64,000 nt of DNA from Incurvaria masculella (GCA_946894095.1 OX335642.1:28965021-29029020), one strand, 5' to 3'; counted from the first letter of the stretch, positions 1-13,253 are shown. The notes: generated from the sequence alone by a model not told the origin. A program made the numbers and translations.

Positions 1-150
1 TGGGATCCGAACCACGGTCAGCCTCAACGGTTGAAAATGGTCACCCAACCGGAACCTAACCGCGCTCAGAGGTGCTTACCAAGATTATCGAATCACAAGG
101 CGTCGCGCCACTGGGATACCGTGGCTGAGGAAACAATCGACGAGGTGATC
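1..150 (-). mobile_element. tRNA-headed SINE relic
   Basis: On the minus strand, CCCAGTGGCGCGAC resembles the box A region and GATTCGATAATC a degenerate box B. Similar sequence is found at 16615-16710 (minus). Truncated at the window edge. Confidence 0.4.
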
Positions 151-1590
151 TTAATATCTCTTATATGAAATTGATAATGTTTTAAAGGTGAAATTTGCTA
201 TGGATGAAGGCTTGATGCAGATATTGTTAATTTTAAGCCACATCAAATCAGCATAACGTCCATTCTTGCCAAAAGTAGGGAGCCATTTGCAATATATTTA
301 TTGTGCGAATATGTCAACGTAGGCTTATATTCTTTCCCAGCTTTGTCATTTCAATGTCATCGTTATTTAAGTGTTCGAAACTTTTTTTAATGACGTTGAA
401 TAGTGAGTTTTAAAGTCAATGTATATACATGTGCTTTAATCGAATTATTTACAGTATTACTAAATTATTTGTTAATTTTATTAATTCTTGAATGTACAAA
501 GTATTGTAAATATTTATTTAATTATTGATAGCTTAAGTTATTTAGTACCTAAATACCTTTTTATCTGTAAATATGCGATTGTAAACGTTACTTAAGAAAG
601 TCTTAAAATCTACTTTTTAATTTTATTTTCTACCTCATGTTCTTTACAATTTCCGCGAAAAGTATAAATAAACGCATGCTTCTACGTACATTTAAATAGA
701 ATTACAGTTTTGTACTTACTTAATCTCTTTAGGAAACAAACCAGTCCAAAAAGTATTAATTAAGATATTAAATTATTGAATATTTAAGAATAGATTTAGA
801 GATTTCATGTCCTTAGATATTATTTAATAGCTTATAATGGTACACATTATGAGTAGCTAGCAGATTAGTTTGTGAAATGTCGACGAATTTTAATAATATT
901 ACTCAACATCCACTTATAACATGATTTAGTAGGATTTCAAAACAACGTTTTACTTTAGCTAACAAATTACTACCGAGAGTTCTTTAATTCCTTAGTTTTA
1001 AATTATTTATAATTTCAATGTTTCATGCCCGATTATTAGAGTTGCTCAAATTGTAAAGTAAATGAATAATTTTCGACATATTGGGGCTTATAAACGATAA
1101 GATTATGCATGTTGTAAATTATATCAGAAACTTGCTGTACCGTTGTACTTATAGTCAAAAATAAGACTTAGCGTTGACATTACGTAGCGAAAAGTAGATT
1201 TATAGTTATTTGATGTAAATGAACGAAAGAATAAAAGTTATTAGAAAACAAATGATTTTTTGTATAATTAAAATCTCGTTCGTATTTTATGAGTGTTTTT
1301 GATTTTTAAGAAATCAAACGTTGTCAATTCGCTCAATTTCAATCGCCCCGTTTTTTGAAGAAATCTCAAGCGACCCCTCTGCTGAAGAAAACAGACGAGA
1401 TCGTAATCCGTGGCAGCATGACTTAAAATACCTATAGTGACTATGCTCTCAAAAAATGTCGGTCTATAACATATAGGAGCGAGAAGAATAGCCCTCTATC
1501 ATGTTATATATATTATTACCTCCTTTGAGCCATCTGATTTCAGCGACTACAGGTCAACGACTTCAGCCAATCGGGTGAACAGGTCGCCAT
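151..1590. other. AT-rich intergenic sequence, no gene seen
   Basis: About 1.4 kb of AT-rich sequence without a convincing reading frame on either strand and no clear repeat structure. Confidence 0.5.
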
Positions 1591-1637
1591 TTTCAACAGA
1601 CTTCAAAAAAGGAGGGGGTTATCAATTCGCCTTTTTT

Positions 1638-1930
1638 TAGGGTTCCGTACCCAAAGGGTGAAAACGGAACCCTATTACTAAGCATCCGCTGTCCGTCCGT
1701 CCGTCCGTCCGTCCGTCCGTCCGTCCGTCCGTCCGTCCGTCCGTCCGTCCGTCCGTCCGTCCGTCCGTCCGTCTGTCCGTCTGTCACAGGGCTGTATCTC
1801 AGTAACCGTAACAGGTAGACAGCTGAAATTTTCACAGAGTGTGTATTTATTTTGCCGCTACAACAACAAATAGGTAAGATTAAGAAATCATTAAAATTAA
1901 AGGGGGCTTCTATACAAAAAACGTGTTTTT
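1638..1930 (+). mobile_element. GGGTTCCGTACCC element nested in copy 1
   Basis: Begins AGGGTTCCGTACCCAAAGGG and carries the CCGT run and the CAGGGCTGTATCTCAGTAA body. Other copies: 5322-5590 (-), 5598-5912 (+), 23525-23730 (-), 27488-27760 (+), 62996-63256 (+). Confidence 0.7.
1691..1785. repeat. (CCGT)n microsatellite
   Basis: About 20 units of CCGT inside the GGGTTCCG element; the copy at 5651-5700 has fewer units and others nearly none. Confidence 0.9.
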
Positions 1931-3270
1931 TTTGTTTTTTTTATTTATGTTTGTTACTTCATAATTTTCGCCTGGGTGAACCGATTTTAATGATTTTTTT
2001 TTATTTGAAAGCTGGTGCGTCCCTTTTTTATTTGGTTTAGTTCTGACAATGATATCCATGAGAAAATCATAAAAGTCTTAAATTTGTATTAAGTATGTGC
2101 GCGAAAAATGGACGAATAACTCAACCGATTTCGACGATTCTTTTTTTATTGGAAACGACGTGATCAAATTACATAGTTAGTGTACTTCAGATTCACTAAA
2201 AATAAACAAATAAAAAAATAAACTAATAAACTAAAAAAATAAAATAATCGTAAATTATTTTTTTACTTTTTAGTGCTTTTTCTTTGAAGTCGGTTAATTT
2301 TTCGTTAAAAGTGTTTTTAAGTGATGGCAAAGAACAAAGACATCAGAGGTGATCACAATATTCCATTACAGGACACATTTTCTCTCTCTGGCTTTATAAA
2401 CCAACAGAAGCGGGATCTCCATAAAGCGATTACAGCAAATAATTTGACCAAATTTGTACTTAAAATACTGTGCTTGGTAATTTCTGTGCTGAAGCCTAAC
2501 CGGACTAATTCGGCCGTTTTTTCGGCGTTATCTAGGTGTAGAGTTAAGCTGAAACAAACTCTTTTCAAAACTCGAAAATTTTAAGTCCGCTACGAATTCT
2601 TCGTTTTCATCAGTTTCAGTTTCAGTTTATTTATTTCCTCCATTAGATGTATATTACACACTCGGAATCGTCATTTTTTTTCCTATCGGTAATCTATCCT
2701 GTCCGAATCTATAGCCGACAAGAAAGTTCGTCAGCTTGTTCATTATATAATTTTTTTTTTCTAATGATACTTACCCACTAGTTTACAGTAATTGATAGAT
2801 TACTACTGCTCACAAAGAATATTATATACATTGGTGAGGAGCAAGAGTTTGACTACGATAATGACATCTAGGAATTATGATCTAAATTATTCAGGTGTAA
2901 AAAGCCATCGCCATTTTCGATACAAGGTCGGTGTCATAGTTATTGTCTATGATTATGTGTGAAATATTGACAGCCGCATTTTACACACAGAGTAAGAATG
3001 ACTAAAGATTATCGCTCGCGTATTCTCTCTATCTCATTATGGCAATGCTTGCATTTTACCTGATATATTGAGTATGTATACTTACTTGTGTGTGTACAGA
3101 AACGATGTATGTGTGTGTGTACATAAAGAAAATATTTTCTCTTTGTCACTATCTGTACAATTTTTGTTTTACATAGAAAAATCTATAATTGACTTTATTA
3201 TTTTGTATGTACTATATTTTGTTACTTTTATGCTGCTGATTTCTTCAATGAAATAAACATTAAAATCCCA

Positions 3271-3480
3271 GCGAGCATTAGATCAGCGCTAATTTTTTCT
3301 TTGCCTGAGGCATTCCGCAACACCATTTTCGAAACCATATCAAATATTTCACATACACAATTTCACAATGAGGTACTCTGCTCTTTCGAAATCCTTTATT
3401 ATCTCAGCCATCATTAGATCAGCGCTGATTTTTTCTTTGCCTGGGGCACTATAAAATACCATATTCGAAAACCTAGCAAA
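3271..3480 (+). repeat. Diverged tandem duplication, unit about 140 bp
   Basis: CATTAGATCAGCGCTAATTT at about 3278 recurs with few changes at about 3413, followed in both by TTTTTCTTTGCCTG and a CATATTCGAAA-like end. Confidence 0.6.
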
Positions 3481-3514
3481 TTATTCTTTTAAGATTACCG
3501 CGGTCTTTGTAGAA

Positions 3515-3725
3515 GAAGAAGGACTCCGCGAAATCTGCTTTATGTGAGCATAGCGAATCAGGACCAAATCACTGGATACATTTCCATCAGGTTGGTATAA
3601 TCGCCGGCGAAAAACGAACTATACCAAGATTAGACCGAGAAGCCATCGAGATTAAGAAGCACAGCAACTTCAATCGAGAAGACTCTCTTAAGCTCTCTGC
3701 AATGTGGAACCCCGCACTTCAGCCA
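3515..3725 (+). pseudogene. Retroelement ORF tail (GIY-YIG/Penelope-like C-terminus)
   Basis: One plus-strand frame stays open across this stretch and reads DSAKSALCEHS ... HWIHF ... IPRLDREAIEIKKH, then NFNRED and WNPAL. This EHS / REAIEIKKH / NFNRED / WNP pattern is the conserved tail I associate with retroelement proteins that end in a GIY-YIG-type endonuclease. No upstream reverse transcriptase is present, so it is a dead fragment. Family assignment is from memory of the pattern only. Confidence 0.5.
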
Positions 3726-4209
3726 CTCAGGAAGGTCAAGGAAGACGATAAAATCGGTGACGATATTGTCAGTTCATACTGCCTGTCGTCTAAGGTTAGT
3801 AACGCAACCCAACATAATTCCGCGACCACCCCCACCCACAGCTACGATCTACGACCACGGCGAGCCTAGCTGTCAGTCATCTGCTGCGTATGAACGTGGC
3901 GGATGCCTCCTTGACAACGGGCCGAACGATCAGCTCGAAACGTCGGAGAATGTCTCCTCCCGCCGCATGAAAAGCGTTGTTTATTTTATTGAAACTGAAC
4001 GTACGCGAGAAATATATTGGAAAAGTTTATTTTACTCTTTAAAAATATTCGCATCCCCATGTGTGGTAGACGCGAAAATCTGTTGGCAAGGACTTTTCTT
4101 TAAAGAACCAATTTAAGTGATTTTTTTTTACAACATTTGCCCAGCCATGGTCGGAAGGCTTAAATGCAACTTATAACGACTCTTAATCAAAGTAATTGTT
4201 CACGCCAAT

Positions 4210-4600
4210 ATGGCAGGGGTGACCTAGGTGGGTAGTTTGCACTTCACAAGCATTCAATCCCATCCGAAGTTTTTCCTATGCCACTCGCTCTCGCCTACTA
4301 GCGGTCACGCATGGTGGTGCACGCATGCGCCGCGCCCCGCAATCTATTTCTTCGTGGAGCTCCTCTTAGGGCTCCACGCCCGCAACCCGCCGCGCACGTG
4401 ACCACGCAGTGTCGCCTCGTCTGGGCGAAGTGCTGTGCCGTCGAACGCTGTCCCGGGACCCGACGCCTAGGAGCTGGTGCTGCTGGAGGTAGGTGGCTGT
4501 CCCTACTGCTCTGGTGTGACGTCCCGAGGCTACCGGGCATTGCAACTCCTTCGCTTTTGAAGTGCGACCTGCCTGGGCGCGTACAGTAATTTTAAACCCA
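4210..4600. other. GC-rich island, not recognised
   Basis: About 390 bp of markedly GC-rich sequence in AT-rich surroundings, just downstream of gene A. Open frames exist on both strands, as expected from low AT; none resembles a known protein. It may be a fragment of a GC-rich retroelement. Confidence 0.35.
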
Positions 4601-4997
4601 AGTGAGTAACGGTCCTTATATTCAAATAGATTTACTGAAAACTCGAACTCACGTAAAACAATGTATCTTTTGTATTTTTATTCCTCGACACGAATTTCTG
4701 GCAGTGTTCAGTAAGAAATACACATAAAGTACCGCCCTGCTGTATATAAACATTGGCAGGGGTTGAATGCAATTCCTTTCAACCTTTTATCTTCTATCTA
4801 CAAAAAAATCTGTTTCATATACATTTGCCGTTATAATGTCGTGAGTGCGAAATAAGTTTTCTAGATTATGGCTATAATAAGGCAACAATTTTCAACGACA
4901 TCATAAACCATGTAATCCGAGCAGTTTTTTTAAAATTCAGACACATATGAACAATTTTACGATTTAAAATAAAATACATTAAACTTCAGCCACTGAT

Positions 4998-7900
4998 TCA
5001 AATGCCCAAGGGATTTCCTAGCCAAGGGTAGGTTTGAGGACACGCTGTGCAGACACCCATCCAATAGTCCAGCTGAAAAAAAAAAACAAATAAATGCCCT
5101 GTTATAAGAAACTCAGGGGAAAACTTAACTATATTATAAAATGTTTATAATTAAAAATCTTCTAAGTGCTTTAAAGAGGAAGAACCAATGGCAAGAACGA
5201 TTTAATTTAATTGTAACAATAGTTCTCAAAATCGGTCCACAATTGACCGAGAAATCGGTGAACGGACATAAAAAACACATAAAGTCGAACATAGAACCTC
5301 CTCCTTTTGTGAAGTCGGTTAAAAACCGGCCAAGTGCGAGCATGACTCGCACACGAAGGGTTCCATACTATCGGACAAGATTTTTTTCATACCTATTTGT
5401 TGTTATAGCTGCTATTATTATATATAACTTTCATAGAGTGTAAATTTCAGCTGCCTACCTATTACGGTTCATGAGATAACGCCCTGTGATAGACGGACGG
5501 ACAGACTAACGAACAGATGGAAGGAAGGAAAGCGGAGGTTTAGTAATAGGGTTCCCTTGGCACCCTTTGGGTACGTAACCATAAAAAACTTTACTTTTTA
5601 GGGTTCCGTACCCAAAGGGTGAAAACGGAACCCTATTACTAAGCCTCCGCTGTCCGTCCGTCCGTCCGTCCGTCCGTCCGTCCGTCCGTCTGTCAGTCTG
5701 TCACAGGGCTGTATCTCAGTAACCGTAACAGGTAGACAGCTGAAATTTTCACAGAGTGTGTATTTATTTTGCCGCTACAACAACAAATAGGTAAGGTTAA
5801 AAAATAATTAAAATTAAAGGGGACTCCCATACAAAAAACGTGTTTTTTTTGTTTTTTTTACGATGGTACGGAACCCTTCGTGTGCGAGTCCGACTCGCAC
5901 TTGGCCGGTTTTTAACGAATGTGATATGTCTATGGAATCGACCGTGAAGCAAGGACACGTGAATTAAAAACACTTATTTCACCATAAGGACATTTTAAAT
6001 AAAAATAAACCAAGTAAGGTGGCAAAAGAGAGACTAGCATTTCCCATTTCCCACAATCGCCGAGAGAGATTTCGAAGTTTTGTTCGAGGGAATATTTTAA
6101 TAGATAGATTTTAAACGGCATTTGGAGTGCAGAATGGGCTAATTGTTTTTTTAATGAGACTATGTTTTTGAGTCATGCACAATGAATGCAGTGGTAATCA
6201 TGGAATGGGTTTCAGTTTTTTTTAAATCTGGTAAGTGAGAAATGAGACCTACAGCTTTAAATCAAGACCGGCCTTGGTTCAGCGGTCACCCATCCAGAAC
6301 CAGAACACCACAACGACGCTTCGCCCCGCTTAGCTACAGAATAAGTATATTTCTTTATAAACTCACTTGGTTATGCTGGGCGTGGAGAGGACCGCAGTTG
6401 TTAGCATTGCAGATACGTGGGGTAGGAGAAGTGCATCGTCCAACGTCTGATGTATTATACTCAGACAGCGGGACAGGATTCCTTGTCCACTCGATTACCT
6501 TGTTAGCTTGAACCTGCCAAATAAAGGATTGCGAAGAAAATCAGTGGAGGCAATTAATGATATTTAAAATAAGATCCCATCAGATTCCATCACAAAGAAG
6601 CCGAATGTAAACAAGTTAAACATGCCCCACCCCAGTTTTCAATCCCAGGGTTATGTAGTTCTGTGTAGGTATGGGTAGCTAATGATACCTTTTATCAGGT
6701 TATAAACCCAATACACCACATTCCCGAAGGAATTAGGTGCCATATTGTATCTTTAAATGAGCACATCTACATTGAATTGGAAGTGAATCACTGTAGATTT
6801 TACATTTCTTTCATTATATGCGACGGTACCAACTCGGATTCCAAAACCTACAGTTTGACAAGGCTTTCGAACCATAAAGTGACCAAAATTCTCGACGAAT
6901 GCGTCAGATAAGAAAGAAGAAAAGAAGCCCATCGTCTTCGATACAGGAGAACATAGTGGTAGTGTAGCGACCTAGCGCCTTATACTGATAGCTGCTAGTT
7001 TCACATGCCACAGATCAACAAACAGATCCATAGAAGTTAGTTAACATGGCGCTAGATGGCGCTACCTCCAACATGTCAAAACGCAAGAAGTCTATATCGC
7101 ACTAACGAAGTTTCCCAACGAGTTAACGCATATACAACATTGAAATCACGACTAGAGGAGAGCAGCTGCACAGCCGTGGGTCTCAAGACCTGACCCACCT
7201 TTTCATCTCTCCACAGTAGTACCAAATGGTCTTATCCGCTGATAAGTTTGTATTGGATTAATGTATTAACGATTTGAAAGCTTACCATGAATACATCTTC
7301 AATGCTATTAATCATGTCCAAGAACCGGACTAGGGCCCTCTCCACAGCCGGGTTTATGGCTAGGAACCACTCGTGCGTGTAAAAGCCGAACGGTGCTCGA
7401 TTGCCCAAGTAATGCCTCTCGAAGTTCCTTACAATGAACTGGAACCAGCCCTCCTCGTCGTCAAAAGCAGGTCTGAAATATACGGTTTATAAAGCTTAAG
7501 CAACGGCGCAAAGTTATTTTTTGCATTGATACATTTATTTATTTAGAAGTCATAAAACATGTACAAAAGTGGATTTGATGAGAAAGTCAAGACGAAAAAA
7601 TGTATTGATCATTTCTAGCCGTTCATGACCGATTGGATTATCACTCACTTGTTGTAGCTTAAATATGAGTTTTCATATCCCTAACTTGAGGGATTGGCCA
7701 CACACATTTTCACTCCTTTTTCACCCTCTTAAAAATTGTTTTCAATACAAAAGACCTTTCCCAGGATACAATCTATCTTCTTACCAACATTGTATTAAGA
7801 TCCGTTTGGTCGTTTTCTCTTGAAAAGGTAAAAAACACAGTTACTATATGAGTCCCCATACAAACTTTCATCCCCTATTTCTACCCCTTCGAGTTAGATG

Positions 7901-10900
7901 TGCTACAAAATGTTCTCTATAGCATTATTTGGTTATTTGGTCAGAATCTCATACAGAAATACCTATCATCCATACTTTAATGTTCAGGTTTCTCTCAAAC
8001 CATTGCACTCTTGAGTATTCTGGAATATGTATTTAAAGGGATAATGTAATATTAACTTGTTTAGCTGTAAGAAAAAAAAATACGAATCCAAGAGTTTTTT
8101 TACACCTAATATAAATAATGCAGGAGAATAAACGAATGTACCAAATTTCAAAAATATTGTTCAACGGCTTAGGCATGAAAACGTAACAGACAAACAGAGT
8201 TACTTTCGCAATTATAATAATGCCTTATTGTTTTATATAAAAAGCACAATGTTTGTTCTCTATTTATTCCAACTGGTTCTTAGGGATCTACCTTTTATTA
8301 TATTATTATATTACCCATATCTTGTCCTAAAGAAAGGTATTTTTATCAAAGACAATACACATTTGATGCCAGGTTCAGGCTACCTTTCATTTATAATGAT
8401 GTCATTAATATTATTATAATCATAGCACCCGTTACTTTTGCTTTTAAAATACTTATTCATCTCAATTTAGATAATTCTATTGCAAAAACGGTAAACAGGC
8501 TGAATAATTATCGCATAACATTATTTTAACTAAGGGTAAATTATATTAAAATTGACGAATTAATTAATAAATAAAATTTGTGTAACGGACACAAAATGTC
8601 AACAATAGTTTTTTATGTTTTTGACAAAATGGGAAAAAAACAAGGGTAGCAGGATGATGTTACGTGGGATATTAGACTTCTTATGTTTAAGAGATATCAG
8701 AATTACTGCTGGGTCAAAAGAAAACCAAAAAAACAACACCTACACATTAAAACAAGCATCCACCATAGCACAAGGGAAGCCTTCATTGTCGATCCAACTG
8801 ATCATGGGTTTGACCCAGGGTCCGGGGATAGAGGCGTTTGGGCAAGGCGGCACGGGGCACTCCTGTGTGCTCGCGTAGTGCAGGGTGTACGGCCAGAGAC
8901 CAGGGTCGACGAACGTGAAACTACTCCAAGTTGAGTCATATAGCAAATCGCGATCGGCCATCACATGGAAACTGGAGTTGCCGGTCATTTGGAGAAAAGG
9001 TATGCGAACTCCTGAAATGTTAAAAAATAAATACAATATGAGGTAACTGTTTGGAATCTTACCATTACTTTAAAACGTTAAGAAAACCAGTACGGAGGCA
9101 TACGAAGAAACATATTATAAAAACGCACCCTTGATGTCTTCATATGGGATATTTGCGAAATGTGCCATTTGCATTCTCTGGTCTCCAATTTCATCCGACA
9201 TAACATCATAGTTGGCTTCTTGCCAGTATGACTGAGGTGTTTGGTGCGATATAGAATGAAGAGCGATTTCAGATCCCTGGAAAGACAGCGAATTTATTTC
9301 ATTTCCTGTACAAAATATGCCAAACGTGTAGCGTTTCCTTTTTGATTAATTAAAAATTGACAAATGTAAAAAAACCACAAACTTGAAAATGTTAGCATGA
9401 ATGAAAGGAAAACCTATTTTTACCGGAGGCCAATAAGCAGCAAGAAAATTCACTATAGTAAATAATATAATACTCATTCGTTGGCTTTAAACCGAGTGGT
9501 TAACTAAAAAAGATTCATCGTTTGAAAACGATTGGGCTAATTCAAAAGCTTCGAGGAGACAATCATCTTAAAAGAGTGCATTTGCCCTGAAAGAAAAACT
9601 GTAGACATTTCTATACAGAGATCTAAATCTTAGTCAACAGCTTCTCAGTTTTGTGTCAGTTCAACTCCTCAGTGCTCGATTCTCGTTGTTTAAAGGCTAC
9701 CCCAGACAAGATGTCTTCCATAATCGATCTACATAAATTGATGAAATGTTTTTTCATCAATTTCTAGCATTTCAGAATTTGGATGTTTGCACCATCTATT
9801 TTCATGTTTTCATATTATAAAATACTTTTTCTTTACGATTTTTCAGTTCTTGTTAAATTAAATGTTGTTTTTGCTTTCCGGAAAAAAAATCAAAAGACAG
9901 ATGACTCGTTTTGGTATATGACTACCAAATTTGCGAACTTAAACATTCATAGTCCTTGTGTTTCTGTTTCCTCGAAAAGTTTTAGTCACAATGATCAGAA
10001 ATGTCTATGTGTTGTACTGGTTTTTCCTAAGATTATGATATAAAATCCTGCAGCAGAATTCATAGTCTGCGGACTAACTTTAGTAGGACTAAACCTGTTT
10101 TATATGGTGCTAATATGGTTTTATATGGTCCGGTGCTAAGCCCATACTAAGTTTTGACAGGTTCATTCTGAATACGACTGTTTGTGTTTATGCCATTTGA
10201 TTTATATTTTTACAAAATAAAAATTATTTAACAATGCCTTTCTATATGTGTATTGAAACACGTGATTAGAATCGTCCATTTAAGTGTTTTACCAACCTGA
10301 TTATACAACTCATTAACCAACTGGTAGTTGGTGTACTCGTGACTGACGAAATAGGTAGCCTCGGCGGGGCAGCCGTTGCTGTTAAAGCGGTTGTAGAGCA
10401 CACGGCGGTACGTCTCGATATTGATGACGTTCACTGCATCGTCAAATGTGATCATGACGAACTGGAATATGTGTGCATAAGGTTGATTTATTCAGTGAAT
10501 TTAAATCATTTTAGCGCGGAAACCATTATTTGTCTCGTCAAGGGGGTTCTTGCGTCGATTTAGTTGCCACAGTTGTTCGTCGTTATTTCTGCTATAACTC
10601 CCCAAACAAAGGAAGTTGCCACTTATAACGACATTGGCGAATACATTAGTAGTTAAGTATTTATTCTCATGCAACAATTATATAAATGTGACTGTAGCAC
10701 AATTCTTAGTTATGGGTTATATAAATGTGACTGTAGCACAATTCTTAGTTATGGGTATAGAGCGAGTGGCGCGAAGGCGCGCTGTCCGCAGTATGTATAC
10801 TCGCTAGTTTATTCTTTATTTCTTTAATTTAGTTACAATTTAGGTAATTTTAAAAGTTGGTTAGAATTTGTGAGATAAATAAATGCTAATTGATAATTTT

Positions 10901-13253
10901 AAATTGATAATTGTAAATGATAATTTTACCGTTTGTAGAAATATCTACGAACGACCGTGGGGCCATCTAGATCCTCAGAATTATGTAATAAATTGCAGCT
11001 TATTGTTGTAATTTGTTTTATGGGATTAAAAACATAAATGCTTTACGTGCTCGCCACTACAGTTACAGTTTTTAGTTTAGTAGTTATACCAGAAAGAGCG
11101 ACGACCGACTGTTCACAACCCTCCTTAATGTTCTTCCTTTGTGTCCTTATAATTCTAGAATGCGAATGTGAAAATTTAAACTGATGCTATGATTTTTTGT
11201 TGTTCCATAGTGTCGACTCTTGCAACTTATAAAACACTTTTATGTAGAAAACCAAAATTCAAGGATATAAATCTAGACGTCGTGATAACAATCTTGTGAA
11301 ATTCTGTGAAAATATCCGGATCACGTCTTCGACTCCGACTTAGGAAGTTTTGATAAGGACATTTTGTCATGCGATTTTGAGTCGACGAATTGCGATAAGA
11401 TTCCTTTGTCATGCCGTCAAACCCACACCCAGTTTCATAGCTACTGTCGTAATGGCATGCAGAGATTACCATTTATTCACAAATATATGGAGACCTTCTT
11501 TTTGAATTTGGCTCTTATTATTATTTATTTTAGCTTTTTAACGTAGTTTAAAACGAGTTCAATTAAACGTGTTAATTACGAATTTAATATAAACAGGGGT
11601 TTAAAATGTTAGCCTATATATATCCTGATATACATATATAATCACGTAATAAATGGTTTTTAGGATGTTAATAAAATATAGTAATGTGCTTATCTTTTCA
11701 AATAATTGACTGATTCGACTACCATCAACTATACGTCAACTATAATTGATCAGAAAATAATTAGAAGTTGCAATAAACAAGGGAAGAAGTTACTCGTAAT
11801 TTAGTTCTAAATATTGTTTTATGAAGATACTATCTGAGGTACCCGGCTCCGCTCGGGTCAATGTCGTTTTGGACTGATGTCGGGCTGAATTATATTCAGG
11901 ATATAATCTGGATGTTAAATTAGTTCCGCATACAAACTTTCATCCCCTATTTCACCACCTTTGAGCTAAATTTTCAATACAAAAGGTACCCTATGTCCTT
12001 CCCCAAGGTTCAGACAATCTCTAGAACGAAATTCATCAAAATTGATTCAGCTGTTTAGGTGTGAAAACGCGACGGACAGACAGAGTTGCTTTCGTATTTA
12101 TAACATTATTATGGATTCAAATCTGGGCAACCCATAAAATCAATTTGAAAATTTAGGTTACAAATATCGGAATGCACTAACACTGGTACCTCAATATTCT
12201 ATGATATGTATTTAGAAAAAAAGTGACATGATTGTTATCGAGATTTACATTTCCTAAATGCAAATAAATACAGGAATACAGAAAAAAGAGCATTTTTAAA
12301 TATACAATTTAATGGGACCCTCTTACATATAAGTTTGGCCATTTGCGAAAAATGTTGTTTTGATTCGAGGCCAAATTCACAATTGTATTAATACATACAT
12401 ACATACATACCTTCACCCCGCTTTCCGGAAGGAGTAGGCAGAGATGATAGAGCACCATACGGTACGATCACAGCACACCTCTATCGCTTCATCTACAGAC
12501 ATACATATTTTCATATATGCTCTACGATTACGGGTGCTACGTATCAGACCAAAGAATTCGTAACGAACCAAATCGATGGGTCGTTGTACGTTCTTCTAGG
12601 CCGCCTGGGCACGACACTTCCGCTCACTTCTGCTCTGTAAACTTGTTTCGTAATTTTTTTGTTCCATCCATTCGTTCCAGTGTCCAAACTATCTTAGCAC
12701 TCCTTTCTCGATTCTAGTCACAACATCATTATTCAATTAGCATTGCTCTCTAACCGAATCCATTAACCCCAACCCAAGATATTAAAACAATAGTTGATAA
12801 ATGAATTGTTGATGTTACAAAGATTGAATTTAACAGAAAAATATACACAAAAGTGATCCAGGATTTTCACCAAATTTCAACAATATTCTAGGTGCGATGG
12901 GTAGTGAGTATACGTGGCGAAATTGTGGTCTTTGGTATTTTAAACGAATGCCTCAATAAAAAAGTCTAAATAAACACAGATATTAGTGTTTTCTGCATGT
13001 ATTTGGTTCGCTGGGTCTTATACAATTTTCGAACAGACAATTGAACCTGGCACAACGTTTTAGATAGAGATTTTGTGCGTACTTGAGGAGTATCCCTTGC
13101 CGCCAGACCTCCAGGGATTTCTGTAGAAGAGCACCTGCACTCGGGCAGCTGGCAGGCCTCCTGGTCACATGGCTCAGCCAAAGGTAACTCCTGACCCTTA
13201 GATAATGTCACCAGACCCAGACACAGGGTCACAACTGCCGTGCACACCTTCAT
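4998..13253 (-). CDS. CDA: Chitin deacetylase-like gene A (group V type), 7 exons, intact
   Basis: Exons (5' to 3'): 13253-13083, 10461-10297, 9276-9129, 9011-8744, 7472-7286, 6513-6367, 5072-4998. All junctions are GT/AG and the frame is open for 386 residues. Seen: hydrophobic signal peptide (about 1-20, cleavage near SKG/QELP), cysteine-rich linker to about 57, then a polysaccharide-deacetylase domain. The metal/catalytic motifs are present: TFDDA with D64-D65, HSISH with H119 and H123, RIPF with R164, YDSTW with D187, THEW with H284. Family knowledge: secreted deacetylases remove acetyl groups from chitin; short forms without chitin-binding or LDLa domains are the lepidopteran midgut group acting on the peritrophic matrix. 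Motif 1 has Ala where Gly is usual. Start chosen because the ATG lies about 40 bp after a TATA box. The paralogue B has a polyadenylation signal near 14789 that is not matched here; the nearest one downstream is about 4676-4681. Closest paralogue is B. Confidence 0.93.
5322..5912. mobile_element. Head-to-head pair of GGGTTCCG elements (gene A intron 6)
   Basis: 5322-5590 is a minus-oriented copy (AAAACCGGCCAAGTGCGAG at its start) and 5598-5912 a plus-oriented copy ending CTTGGCCGGTTTTT. Together they form an inverted repeat of about 0.3 kb per arm with a few bases between. Confidence 0.65.
6690..6850 (-). mobile_element. SINE body fragment (gene A intron 5)
   Basis: Minus-oriented, decayed match to the body of the complete SINE at 46693-47110 (CACATTCCCGAAGGAATTAG, GACGGTACCAACTC). 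Confidence 0.5.
7660..8235 (+). mobile_element. Interspersed lepidopteran repeat (gene A intron 4)
   Basis: Ends with a block like TTACTTTCGCAATTATAATA preceded by GTAACAGACAAACAGAG, shared with 11838-12118. No coding capacity. Possibly a Helitron-like or other non-autonomous element. Confidence 0.45.
10682..10759 (+). repeat. Perfect tandem duplication, 39-bp unit (gene A intron 1)
   Basis: ATAAATGTGACTGTAGCACA at 10682 recurs identically at 10721; the two units abut. Confidence 0.9.
11838..12118 (+). mobile_element. Interspersed repeat with GGTACCCGGCTCCGCTCGGG end
   Basis: Begins with the palindrome-prone GGTACCCGGCTCCGCTCGGG and ends near TTGCTTTCGTATTTATAACA. The reverse complement of the first block ends another copy at about 47355-47385 (GGGTACCGCAGCTAGTAT). 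Lies in gene A intron 1. Confidence 0.5.
12391..12410. repeat. (TACA)n microsatellite
   Basis: Five TACA units at the edge of an unclassified repeat running to about 12720 in gene A intron 1. Confidence 0.8.

Larger units (their letters stand above)
1595..2296 (+). mobile_element. ACCGACTTCAAA-type interspersed element (copy 1)
   Basis: Starts with ACTTCAAAAAAGGAGG and ends with the reverse complement TTTGAAGTCGGTT, so the ends are inverted repeats. Its body (CCTGGGTGAACCGATTTT, GATATCCATGAGAAAATCAT) is shared with 45010-46450 and 55511-56152. Another repeat is nested at 1638-1930. Non-autonomous, no coding capacity. Confidence 0.7.

Noticed and set aside
1593..1835. Reading frame with repeated TDGR residues
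   Set aside because: It is the translation of the (CCGT)n microsatellite inside a repeat, not a gene.
4311..4589. Open frames on both strands in a GC-rich island
   Set aside because: Overlapping opposite frames with no recognisable motif; expected from high GC.
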